This document shows positions 1 through 6,836 of a DNA stretch of 18,606 nt, piece after piece. Position numbers and translations under genes: made by a program. This DNA is from Oscillospiraceae bacterium. GTDB taxonomy: Bacteria; Bacillota; Clostridia; Oscillospirales; Oscillospiraceae. The stretch lies in NCBI GenBank assembly GCA_024404735.1, contig JAKSPP010000017.1, positions 1 to 18,606 of the forward strand, in the 5' to 3' direction. Below the pieces are notes generated by a model, which was given only the letters and a program-made list of their open reading frames with translations, was not told where the DNA came from and did not search any database. Every line of letters starts with the position of its first letter. Within the stretch, counting starts at the first letter, position 1.

Positions 1-14
1 GGCACCCGGGCTTT

Positions 15-899
15 TTATTTTGATGTTCTGATATTTAGAAGAATGTTTGCGGCAAAGATTGCGGCAATGCCAAGGCCGGAGAAAAGAGTCAGCCTTTCAC
101 TGAATACAATCACGCCGAAAATTGTGGCAACCAGAGGCTCCACCGTTGCAAGTATACCCGCCTTGGATATGTCAAGGTATTTAAGACCGAAGGTATAGAA
201 AAGATACGGAAGGAAGGTTGTGACAAGACCCATGGCCGGACCCAGCAGAACAAAGCTTTTTACGGCCCCCGCCTCTGCGATAATCCCCGGAATTTCAAGG
301 GGCCCAGAAATAATCGTCAGGGCAATTGCACAGATTGTAAAAGCAAAGGCAGTAACCGCCATAGGCTCGTATTTTCTCAGAAGCACGGCGGAAAAGACAC
401 TGTAAAGGCTGTAGGAAATGCCCGATGTCAGGCCCATTATTATTCCCGCTGCGCTGAGCCTTGCACTCCCTCCCCCGGATATAAGGCAGCAGCCTCCGAA
501 GGCAAGGACAAGAGCAATAAGCTTCGGGAGATTCAGCTTTTCCTTAAAGAAAAGGCGGGCCATAAGGCAAATCCAGATGGGTGATGTGTAAAGAAGAATG
601 GCGGCAACGCCCATATCCATCATCTGTATTGCGCTGAAGTAGCTCCAGGTGGTTACGGAAACAGAGCCCAGACCAAGGGCGAGAAACCAGCCCAGGTCCT
701 TTATATTGATGCGGTAGCCCTGCCTGTTTTTAAGAAGCATCAGAAGGTTAAAAAGGATGGCTGCGGACAGCATTCTGACAGAGGAAATCTGCAGGCTTGA
801 AAGACCCATTGCGCTTAAGGGTCTGACAAAAAGCCCCATACTTCCCCATAATATTCCGGCAGCAAGAACAAGCACACTGCCCCTTTGTTCCGATTTCAA
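15..899 (-). CDS. EamA/DMT-family 10-TM transporter
   Basis: An integral membrane protein of the drug/metabolite transporter superfamily, made of two EamA repeats of about five hydrophobic helices each. The family exports or exchanges small metabolites such as amino acids; the substrate cannot be told here. Visible signs are the N-terminal GILWGSMGLFVRPL helix, a second-repeat start near AAGIIMGLTSGISYSLYSV and the late LDISKAGILATVEPLVA segment typical of the family. About 294 residues matches the usual 280-310. I place the start at a TTG at 899-897, because GGAG lies about 9 nt upstream; a TTG at 914 would be 5 residues longer but overlaps that GGAG and has no ribosome binding site of its own. 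It has a private promoter (944-972), so it is probably independent of the upstream ABC operon. A GC-rich run at positions 1-10 just past the stop may be one arm of a terminator cut by the window edge. Confidence 0.88.
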   Translation of the reverse strand: MKSEQRGSVLVLAAGILWGSMGLFVRPLSAMGLSSLQISSVRMLSAAILFNLLMLLKNRQGYRINIKDLGWFLALGLGSVSVTTWSYFSAIQMMDMGVAAILLYTSPIWICLMARLFFKEKLNLPKLIALVLAFGGCCLISGGGSARLSAAGIIMGLTSGISYSLYSVFSAVLLRKYEPMAVTAFAFTICAIALTIISGPLEIPGIIAEAGAVKSFVLLGPAMGLVTTFLPYLFYTFGLKYLDISKAGILATVEPLVATIFGVIVFSERLTLFSGLGIAAIFAANILLNIRTSK

Positions 900-943
900 A
901 TCTCTACTCTCCAAAAATAGCCGTAATTTAATAACAAATCCGC

Positions 944-972
944 ATTATAGCCCCCGAAGGGTGATTTGTCAA
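944..972 (-). promoter_or_regulatory. Consensus sigma-A promoter for the EamA transporter gene
   Basis: On the minus strand TTGACA (972-967) and TATAAT (949-944) are separated by exactly 17 nt, a perfect match to the housekeeping consensus. Transcription would start near 937, giving a leader of about 40 nt before the TTG start at 899. The -35 lies only 20 nt past the stop codon of the ABC ATPase gene, and I see no terminator in that gap, so read-through from the ABC operon is also possible. Confidence 0.85.
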
Positions 973-992
973 ACTGTATTATGAAGCTCTTT

Positions 993-1754
993 TTATGTCC
1001 ACTGAGAGAGCATTGTTCTCATCCATTTTCCCACATCCATTCCGTAAACGGAGTTAAGATTTTCGGGGGAAAGGACCTTTTTAACATCCCCCGAGGACAG
1101 TAGCCTTCCCTTATCCATCAGAAGCGCATCGGTACCGAAGGCACGGGCAAGAGAGAGGTCATGAACAACGGAAATAACAGCCCTTCCGGGAACCTCAAGC
1201 CACTTTTCTATGAGCTCGAAAACCTGCTTCTGGTAGATTAAATCAAGATGGTTTGTGGGCTCGTCAAGAAGCAGCAGTTTCGGATTCTGGGCGATAACCT
1301 GAGCAAGGAAGGTTCTCTGCAGTTCGCCTCCCGACAGAGTCAGAACGCTGTGATTACGAAGCTCATTAAGCCCCGTAAGAGAAAGAGCTTCGTTAATATG
1401 CCTCTCATCCTCATCGCTCATACCCCCGAGGACGTTTTTTGAATGAGCATATCTTCCGAGAGCCACAACCTCCTCAACGGTAAACTCATAGCCCACATAG
1501 TGATTCTGTGCAAGAATGCCAAGCTCCGCGGCTCTTTTCTTAGGGCTTAGCTTTTTAAGACTCTCACCCTTGTAGAGTACGGTACCGCTGTAGGCATAGC
1601 CCCCCGTTATTGCGTTAAGCAACGTGGATTTGCCCGCACCGTTGGGACCGCATATCATAAGCCACTGCCCCTCGTTTACGGAAAAGCTGAGATCCTTTAC
1701 AAGCTCGGCACGGCCGATAGAGACGGAAAGAGCCTTAACCTCAAGAACGGACAT
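993..1754 (-). CDS. ABC transporter ATPase, iron-siderophore/cobalamin type (FecE/BtuD-like)
   Basis: The cytoplasmic ATPase that powers the importer formed with the adjacent FecCD permease and binding lipoprotein. It has a complete nucleotide-binding domain: Walker A GPNGAGKST (residues 36-44), Q-loop Gln83, signature LSGGE (140-144), Walker B ending Asp164-Glu165, D-loop NHLD and H-loop His198. The length of 253 aa is normal for the family. Its ATG follows the permease stop codon with no intervening base, so the two are translationally coupled; a GGGGG stretch inside the end of the permease gene could serve as ribosome binding site. The NHLD and VVHDLSLA motifs are typical of FecE/FhuC/BtuD proteins. 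The substrate (ferric siderophore, haem or corrinoid) is not determined by this subunit. Confidence 0.93.
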   Translation of the reverse strand: MSVLEVKALSVSIGRAELVKDLSFSVNEGQWLMICGPNGAGKSTLLNAITGGYAYSGTVLYKGESLKKLSPKKRAAELGILAQNHYVGYEFTVEEVVALGRYAHSKNVLGGMSDEDERHINEALSLTGLNELRNHSVLTLSGGELQRTFLAQVIAQNPKLLLLDEPTNHLDLIYQKQVFELIEKWLEVPGRAVISVVHDLSLARAFGTDALLMDKGRLLSSGDVKKVLSPENLNSVYGMDVGKWMRTMLSQWT

Positions 1755-2786
1755 TTATCTGCCCCCCTTTCTCGACCTGTAAAAGATGAATATAAACACA
1801 ACGGCGCCCACAATACTTGTTACAACGCCTATGGGAAGCTCAAGGGGATTTAAGAGAATGCGGGCAACAAGGTCGGCAAGACACAGGAAAACAGCGCCGC
1901 CGAAGGCAGAGGCAGGCAGAAGCCTTCCGTGGTTTGGGCCCACAAGCATTCTTACCATATGTGGCGTAACAAGGCCCACAAAGCCTATGGTGCCGCCTAT
2001 GGAAACGCATACTCCTATTAGGACGGAAACGGAAATGAGAATAACAAGCTTTGTTCTTCTGACGTTAACGCCTATGTGCCTTGCATTGTCCTCCCCTATG
2101 GCAAAGGCGTTAAGCTCCCTTGCACGGGAAAACAGAATTCCGCCGCAGACAATAAAGGCCCCCAGAAGTATAAGGGAGTTTTTATAGCTTGCATTCTGCA
2201 GGCTTCCCATGGTCCAGAAGGTAATGGACTGAAGCTTATCTGCGGAGAAGGTTATGATAATACTCATAGCGCTGGAAACGAACATGGAAAAAATAACGCC
2301 TATAAGGACAATGGTATTGGTTGAAAAGGAGCAGTCAAGCTTATAGGCAAGGCCAAGTATAAGAAGAAGGGACAAAAAGGCAAAAACAACCGCCATAACC
2401 ATAGTCCCGGCAAAGGGCAGGGACGGGAAGCTTATTCCGAAGGCAATGGCAATTACGGCGCCGAGTGATGCCCCGGAGGATACACCCAATGTTGATCCGT
2501 CTGCCAGAGGGTTTTTGAGAAGGCCCTGCATGGCGGCGCCTGCAAGGGAAAGACTTGCCCCTGTAAGAGCAACACAGATTACCCTGGGAAGACGGCGGGA
2601 TACTATAATGGGATAGGCAAGTCCCTCCTCCTTCGCCCCTGTAATGGCAGAGAATATTGCCCTTACGGTATCCTTAAGAGGAATGGCAACGCTGCCCACA
2701 CTTACGCAAAGGCAAATAACGGCAAAGGATATTAAAATAAAAATAAGAAATTCATAGAAACGGATTTTTCCTGTTTTCCTATTCAT
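1755..2786 (-). CDS. ABC transporter permease, FecCD/BtuC family
   Basis: The membrane channel of the metal-chelate importer, which works as a homodimer. At 343 aa with 9-10 hydrophobic helices it matches the FecCD family. Family signatures include RRLPR at residues 64-68, the GAAMQGLLKNPLADGSTLG block at 83-101, and a late IGFVGLVTPHMVRMLVG segment that forms the coupling loop contacting the ATPase. The start is ATG at 2786 with GTGAGGT just upstream. The gene is separated from the binding-protein gene by about 100 nt holding a T-tailed hairpin (2821-2849), and it abuts the ATPase gene with no gap. Cobalamin and siderophore permeases are very similar, so the substrate is left open. Confidence 0.93.
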   Translation of the reverse strand: MNRKTGKIRFYEFLIFILISFAVICLCVSVGSVAIPLKDTVRAIFSAITGAKEEGLAYPIIVSRRLPRVICVALTGASLSLAGAAMQGLLKNPLADGSTLGVSSGASLGAVIAIAFGISFPSLPFAGTMVMAVVFAFLSLLLILGLAYKLDCSFSTNTIVLIGVIFSMFVSSAMSIIITFSADKLQSITFWTMGSLQNASYKNSLILLGAFIVCGGILFSRARELNAFAIGEDNARHIGVNVRRTKLVILISVSVLIGVCVSIGGTIGFVGLVTPHMVRMLVGPNHGRLLPASAFGGAVFLCLADLVARILLNPLELPIGVVTSIVGAVVFIFIFYRSRKGGR

Positions 2787-2820
2787 AGGCTAACCTCACG
2801 AAGCGGGATAATAAGTGAAA

Positions 2821-2849
2821 ATCGGGGAACAAAAGCCTTGCTCCCCGAT
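2821..2849 (-). terminator. Hairpin between binding-protein and permease genes (terminator or attenuator)
   Basis: ATCGGGGA (2821-2828) and TCCCCGAT (2842-2849) form a perfect 8-bp stem with a 13-nt loop, followed on the minus strand by a short run of four T. It sits after the binding-protein stop (2891) and before the permease start (2786). I see no good promoter between it and the permease gene. The likely role is partial termination or 3'-end protection, giving more binding protein than membrane subunits; this is inference. Confidence 0.65.
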
Positions 2850-2890
2850 AAAACGGCACAAACTATTATATTAATATGCCGCAGGATATT

Positions 2891-4030
2891 TTACTTATTA
2901 AGGAACTCAACCAGAAGCTTTGCACCTTCCGCAAGACGGGGTGCGGGACGGGAGAGCTCATTATTCTGAAGGTTGAGAATTCTTCCGTTTGCAACAGCAC
3001 TGACCCCCGACCAGCCGGCACGGGAGGCAATCTCCTCAACGGGGGTGGGGCCCTCGCCGTAATACATGGAGATTGTTACGATATAATCGGGATTGCGTGC
3101 AAGAACCTGCTCCTCGGAGACCTCGCCCCAGCCCTGAACATCGGCAAAGGCATTGTTATAACCGAGCATATTGCAGATTTCATCCATAAAGGTGCCTGCA
3201 CCTGCGGCCCAGAGACCCCACTGAAGAGGAGATATCTCAAAATAGATGCTCTTTGTGCCATCGCCCTCCGATGCAAAGATAGCATCTGTGAAGGTTGTAG
3301 TCATATCGGAAATAATCTTTTTTGCCTCCTCGGATTTTCCCGTAAGAAGACCGAGAAGCTTAATGGCGGTGTAAACGCCCTCAATATTCTGAGCATCGGA
3401 AACAACAACCTTAATGCCCGCAGACTCAAGCTGCTTAATCTGCTCCTCTGTCTGAGCCATGGTGCTCATAACAAGAACATCGGGGGAAAGAGCAATAATC
3501 TGCTCGATATTGGTGTCATAACCGGACTGAACAGAGGGTACATTCATTACCTCTGCAGGGTAGTCGCAGTACTCACCTCTGCCAACGAGAAGGTCACCTG
3601 CTCCGAGGGCATAAATAATTTCGCAGTCGGAGGCAGTAAGAGCAACTATCTTCTTTGCAGGGCCGTTTAGTACTATTTCTCTTCCTGTCATATCAACAAT
3701 GGTAAAGGCACCTTCGGGAACAAGGGTCTGAAGGTCGGAGGAAGAGGCGGGAAGGATAATCTGAAGGTCGGAGGGTGTTGCCTCTGCGCCGTCACCCGGC
3801 TTCTCATCGGAAGAAGCGGTATCGGAGGGAGTATCGTCCCCGGAGGACGCATCGGCCTTATTATCCTCAGAGGAGGTTTTGTCGTTCTTATTATCGGGAG
3901 CTTTCTCTTCGTTCTTTGTATCTGCGCTTCCGGAGTCGGAAACAGCAGCCTCCTTCTTGCCGCAGCCGACAAAAAGAGCAGCAGCCATGCACAGGCACAG
4001 CAAGAGAGCAATTAATCTTCTTGTTTTCAT
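2891..4030 (-). CDS. Substrate-binding lipoprotein of the FecCD-type importer (BtuF/FhuD-like)
   Basis: The extracellular receptor of the importer. A lipoprotein signal peptide ends in LFVGC, giving lipid-modified Cys23. Residues 24 to about 108 form a long acidic, Ser/Asp/Glu/Lys-rich linker of low complexity. The type III periplasmic-binding fold then starts around FTIVDMTGREIVLNGPAKKIVAL. The phrase GRGEYCDYPAEV is common in clostridial corrinoid and siderophore binders, and the DTNIEQIIALSPDVLV block is a family hallmark. The length of 379 aa exceeds the usual 300-340, mostly because of the linker. The start ATG at 4030 has GGAG just upstream. It is the first gene of the operon, driven by the promoter at 4104-4132. 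Substrate uncertain: ferric siderophore, haem or cobalamin. Confidence 0.9.
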   Translation of the reverse strand: MKTRRLIALLLCLCMAAALFVGCGKKEAAVSDSGSADTKNEEKAPDNKNDKTSSEDNKADASSGDDTPSDTASSDEKPGDGAEATPSDLQIILPASSSDLQTLVPEGAFTIVDMTGREIVLNGPAKKIVALTASDCEIIYALGAGDLLVGRGEYCDYPAEVMNVPSVQSGYDTNIEQIIALSPDVLVMSTMAQTEEQIKQLESAGIKVVVSDAQNIEGVYTAIKLLGLLTGKSEEAKKIISDMTTTFTDAIFASEGDGTKSIYFEISPLQWGLWAAGAGTFMDEICNMLGYNNAFADVQGWGEVSEEQVLARNPDYIVTISMYYGEGPTPVEEIASRAGWSGVSAVANGRILNLQNNELSRPAPRLAEGAKLLVEFLNK

Positions 4031-4103
4031 TTTTTCTCCTATTCATAATTAGCTTAAAAAGAGTGAGATAAGTCACATTATTCTCATACTTTTCTTTCGG
4101 ATG

Positions 4104-4132
4104 ATTATAATTCAGTTGACCTGATCCGTCAA
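4104..4132 (-). promoter_or_regulatory. Sigma-A promoter of the metal-chelate importer operon
   Basis: On the minus strand TTGACG (4132-4127), a 17-nt spacer and TATAAT (4109-4104) give a near-consensus promoter. The start would be near 4097, leaving a leader of under 70 nt. That is too short for a cobalamin riboswitch, so any control should be by a protein. The leader also contains an imperfect inverted repeat (TGAGATAA at 4064-4071 against TTATTCTCA at 4078-4086). Confidence 0.85.
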
Positions 4133-4137
4133 GTGAA
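4111..4137 (-). promoter_or_regulatory. 27-bp inverted repeat over the -35 region: candidate operator
   Basis: TTCAGTTGAC (4111-4120), a 7-nt centre, then GTCAAGTGAA (4128-4137). The arms match at 9 of 10 positions. The dyad covers the whole -35 element and most of the spacer of the operon promoter, where a bound dimer would block RNA polymerase. It is not an obvious Fur or DtxR box. No candidate regulator gene is in the window. Confidence 0.55.
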
Positions 4138-4160
4138 TTTATGGAGAATAAAACTAAAAC

Positions 4161-4186
4161 GGCCATAGGGCATAAGCCCTATGGCC
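4161..4186 (-). terminator. Rho-independent terminator of the sugar-binding-protein gene
   Basis: GGCCATAGGGC (4161-4171) and GCCCTATGGCC (4176-4186) form a perfect 11-bp stem with an ATAA loop. On the minus strand it is followed by GTTTTAGTTTTATT. It lies about 40 nt past the stop codon at 4227 and just upstream of the next operon's promoter, so it insulates the two transport operons. Confidence 0.92.
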
Positions 4187-4226
4187 GGAAATCAAGCTAT
4201 ATTATGATTTTACGGGTAATTATAAA

Positions 4227-5588
4227 TTACTCGTTGTTACCGATAAGAGCGGTGTAGAGGTCGGGAGCAGCGGTAACGCCTTCCTTATCATAGGGGTAGT
4301 AGTTGCAGCCGCAGTAAGAGTCGGTCCACTCGTAGAACTCCTTGTACATGTCCTTCTCAAGGAACCAGATGGGAAGACCACGCATGGAGTAGGTGTGTCC
4401 GTCAGCACCGTGGTCATTGGGCTGTACCCAAGAGGGCCAGATCTCTTCCTTATCAGTCCAGCCCATCTTGATTGCGTAGATAGCACCGATGATAGGCTCA
4501 GCGTAGATAAGGTTGGGAGTGCAGTATGCGTAACGGTAAGCAGTGTCGTGACCTGCATCGAACTCGGTCTGGAGACCGGCACCACCGATGGAGATAGCGC
4601 AGGAAGTAGCGGTGAGGCCAACGTTCTCGATACCAGAAGCGCATCCGATAGCGCAGTCATCGATCATACCGAATACGAGCCAACCCTTCTTGTCAGAGTT
4701 GTTGGAAACAACAGGAGCGAAAACGTCCATAGCGCCCTGCATGGTGAAGCCGGCAGCAGCAACGTCCATGGCTACAACGTCCTCAGCATTGAGGTCGGTG
4801 TTCTCAGCGAAGCAGTCAATAACAGCCTGGCAACGCTCGTTGAGGAGGGGAACGATAGCGTAGGTGATAGCAGCTACGCCCATCTCGGACCAGGGGATCT
4901 CAGGGCAGTTCTCGTTCTTCCAGTCGATGAGCTTCTGGCCGCAAGCGTAAGACATACCGTAGTTATCGAAACCAACGTGGTTGTTGATGAGGTTGCCCAT
5001 TGCGTTCTCACCATCACGGGGAGGAGACATCTGGGACATCCATACAACGCCGGCATCCTCATACTCTTCCATGAGTTCGCCAACAGCGGGGAAGATGGTG
5101 GAGTCGGGGTCAAGAACGAAGAGCTCAACGCCCTTGTCAATGTAGGTCTGGAGGTTGTTCATGTAAGCTTCGTTGTCGCCGTTGGAGGAAACAAAGCCGG
5201 CCCACTCGAGGTTGAACTGCTTGCACCAGATCTCGTATGCATCAGCGGACTGCTGGTAAAGAACGTCAGCAGAGGATGCGAGGTAAGCGAACTTGAACTT
5301 GGGGTTCTGGGAGTAGTCGTAGTTGGGGTCGTAGTTTGCGATGTCGTTGAGGTTGATGGAGCCATCCTCGTTCATGTGAGGAGTAGCAACATCGGACTCC
5401 TTGGAGGTCTCAACGTCGGTGTTCTCGGCGTAACCATCCTTGGAGGATGCGTCGGGATTGCCTTCGTTGGTTGTGGGTGCTGTAGTAGCACCCTCATCTT
5501 TCTTTGCATCGGTGCTGTCTCCGCTGCCGCAAGCAACGAGAGAGAATACCATAAGCATGCAAAGAACAAGGGCTAATACCTTTTTCAT
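4227..5588 (-). CDS. Sugar-type ABC transporter substrate-binding lipoprotein (PBP type 1)
   Basis: The extracellular receptor for the carbohydrate importer encoded just upstream in transcription order. The lipobox LVAC gives lipidated Cys20. A low-complexity Ala/Thr/Asp/Ser linker runs to about residue 95. The ribose/galactose-type binding fold starts at FKFAYLASSADVLYQQSADAYEIWC. LQTYIDKGVELFVLDPDS matches the conserved region where such proteins describe sugar-binding domain 1. At 453 aa it is longer than typical RbsB/MglB proteins (about 290-350), partly from the linker and a long C-terminal part. It has its own perfect promoter and terminator, so it is probably made in excess over the membrane subunits. 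The start ATG at 5588 has AAAGGAG upstream. Substrate unknown; a sugar or a nucleoside is possible. Confidence 0.9.
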   Translation of the reverse strand: MKKVLALVLCMLMVFSLVACGSGDSTDAKKDEGATTAPTTNEGNPDASSKDGYAENTDVETSKESDVATPHMNEDGSINLNDIANYDPNYDYSQNPKFKFAYLASSADVLYQQSADAYEIWCKQFNLEWAGFVSSNGDNEAYMNNLQTYIDKGVELFVLDPDSTIFPAVGELMEEYEDAGVVWMSQMSPPRDGENAMGNLINNHVGFDNYGMSYACGQKLIDWKNENCPEIPWSEMGVAAITYAIVPLLNERCQAVIDCFAENTDLNAEDVVAMDVAAAGFTMQGAMDVFAPVVSNNSDKKGWLVFGMIDDCAIGCASGIENVGLTATSCAISIGGAGLQTEFDAGHDTAYRYAYCTPNLIYAEPIIGAIYAIKMGWTDKEEIWPSWVQPNDHGADGHTYSMRGLPIWFLEKDMYKEFYEWTDSYCGCNYYPYDKEGVTAAPDLYTALIGNNE

Positions 5589-5613
5589 TTGGAATTCTCC
5601 TTTTTTCTTTTTT

Positions 5614-5628
5614 TGGCATTTTATGCCA
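5614..5628 (-). other. Small hairpin next to the ribosome binding site of the sugar-binding-protein gene
   Basis: TGGCAT (5614-5619), a 3-nt loop and ATGCCA (5623-5628) form a perfect 6-bp inverted repeat in the leader, followed on the minus strand by an A-rich stretch leading into GGAG. Without a T-run it is not a terminator. It may protect the transcript or keep the ribosome binding site open. Confidence 0.45.
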
Positions 5629-5645
5629 TTAAAATATTCTGCACC

Positions 5646-5658
5646 GGGGGTAACCCCC
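5646..5658 (-). other. GC hairpin at the 5' end of the sugar-binding-protein transcript
   Basis: GGGGG (5646-5650), TAA, CCCCC (5654-5658) form a tight stem about 15-20 nt past the predicted transcription start. A strong hairpin so close to the 5' end is a known way to stabilise mRNA against decay from the 5' side. The role here is inferred from position only. Confidence 0.45.
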
Positions 5659-5672
5659 CAATTGCATTTGGG

Positions 5673-5701
5673 ATTATATAGGCAAAATACAAACTTGTCA
5701 A
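5673..5701 (-). promoter_or_regulatory. Perfect-consensus promoter of the sugar-binding-protein gene
   Basis: On the minus strand TTGACA (5701-5696), exactly 17 nt, then TATAAT (5678-5673). The leader from about 5666 to the ATG at 5588 is near 78 nt and holds two hairpins (5646-5658 and 5614-5628). This separate, very strong promoter uncouples the binding protein from the ATPase-permease genes. Confidence 0.9.
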
Positions 5702-5791
5702 GAGTTTATGTAATATTTTTGTAATAATTAACACTTATGTTACAATTATCCTTAACAAAGCTTAAAGTACAATGCCCGCGCCCCGGAAAAC

Positions 5792-5808
5792 GGGGAGAGA
5801 AGCTCCCC
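5792..5808 (-). terminator. Hairpin after the second sugar permease gene (probable terminator)
   Basis: GGGGAG (5808-5803 read on the minus strand), a 5-nt loop and CTCCCC (5797-5792) form a stem followed by GTTTT. It lies about 40 nt past the stop at 5847. The T-run is short, so termination may be partial, letting some transcripts continue into the binding-protein gene. Confidence 0.6.
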
Positions 5809-5846
5809 TCCCCGCGATAATTCCGGGAGAAGTTAAGGTTGTTCTC

Positions 5847-6836
5847 TTACTTGGAGAGAGCAGCCTTGACCATTGCGTCTTCCTTTCTCTTGATATTGAC
5901 ATAGTCAATGAAGAGAGCGAGGAGGAGCAGTACGCCCTGGCAAACAACGTTCCAGTAAGTGTTGAGATCAAGAATCTGGAACATGTTCTTAAGAGCATTG
6001 ATGAGGAAGAGACCTACGAGAGGTCCGAGAAGGGTACCGGTACCACCGAAGAAGGAAACACCACCGAGGATGGCTGCTGCAGTAGCAGTCATGTTAGGTG
6101 CGGCCTGGGTGATAGCGGTAGGATGAGCGGTAGTGGTCTGAGCAGCGTAGAAGATACCGCCGCCGACAGAGAGGATGGAGTTGATAAGGAACATTACCAT
6201 ACGGGTCTTGTCGGGGTTAAGTCCGGCAAGACGTGCTGCGTAAGGGTTACCGCCGCACATGTAGATGTAACGGCCGAAGTTGGTCTTACGAAGCATAATC
6301 TCGAATGCAATAAGAAGAACGATGGCAATGATGAAGATAAGGGGAATAGGGCCGAACTTGGCTGCGCCGAACTTAAGAACAGCGTCGTTGGTAATGGGCT
6401 TATTGTAACCGTCGGTAATGAGGTAGGTAATACCGCCGTAGATAGAGGAAAGACCGATGGTTGCAATAAATGAGGGGAAATGGAATACGTTAACAAGAAG
6501 GGTGTTAAGCATACCCATTGCAACAGCAATGGCAACGGCGATAACAATGCAGAGCCAGAGAGGCATAGAAGTCATCAGCAGCATGGAGAAAAGCATGGAG
6601 CCGAGAGTTGCCTGAGCTGCAATAGAAAGGTCCATGTTACCGGAGATAAGAGCACAGGAAAGACCGGTGCACATCATAACCTGGATAACGAGGGAGTAGA
6701 GAAGAGTAAGAATGTTAACGGGCTTAAGAACAGTTCCCTTGGAGAGGATGATGGTAACAACCTCGAGAACAATGAAGATTATGAGAAGAGGGAATGCCTT
6801 AGAGGCAAGAAGTCTTCTTAACTTAGATGATTTCAT
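5847..6836 (-). CDS. Sugar ABC transporter permease 2 (RbsC/YjfF family)
   Basis: A membrane subunit of the carbohydrate importer, of the BPD_transp_2 type, with many hydrophobic helices. Family marks are SGNMDLSIAA (residues 65-74), GGNPYAARLAGLN (195-207, the cytoplasmic loop before the later helices) and AILGGVSFFGGTGTLLG (255-271). The length of 329 aa is normal. Its ATG overlaps the stop of the preceding permease in an ATGA arrangement (6833-6836), so the two permeases are translationally coupled and probably form a heterodimer. Two different permeases in one system is seen in galactofuranose (YtfT/YjfF) and AI-2 (LsrC/LsrD) importers, in contrast to the homodimeric ribose system; the substrate here is not known. 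Confidence 0.93.
   Translation of the reverse strand: MKSSKLRRLLASKAFPLLIIFIVLEVVTIILSKGTVLKPVNILTLLYSLVIQVMMCTGLSCALISGNMDLSIAAQATLGSMLFSMLLMTSMPLWLCIVIAVAIAVAMGMLNTLLVNVFHFPSFIATIGLSSIYGGITYLITDGYNKPITNDAVLKFGAAKFGPIPLIFIIAIVLLIAFEIMLRKTNFGRYIYMCGGNPYAARLAGLNPDKTRMVMFLINSILSVGGGIFYAAQTTTAHPTAITQAAPNMTATAAAILGGVSFFGGTGTLLGPLVGLFLINALKNMFQILDLNTYWNVVCQGVLLLLALFIDYVNIKRKEDAMVKAALSK

Noticed and set aside
4031..4226. Possible cobalamin riboswitch upstream of the BtuCDF-like operon
   Set aside because: The promoter at 4104-4132 leaves a leader of under 70 nt, too short for that riboswitch class, and no B12-box-like core is visible.
4395..5576. A 393-codon open frame on the plus strand, antisense to the sugar-binding-protein gene
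   Set aside because: Same codon-bias shadow: Val/Leu/Ser-rich without domains, and the opposite strand encodes a clear lipoprotein.
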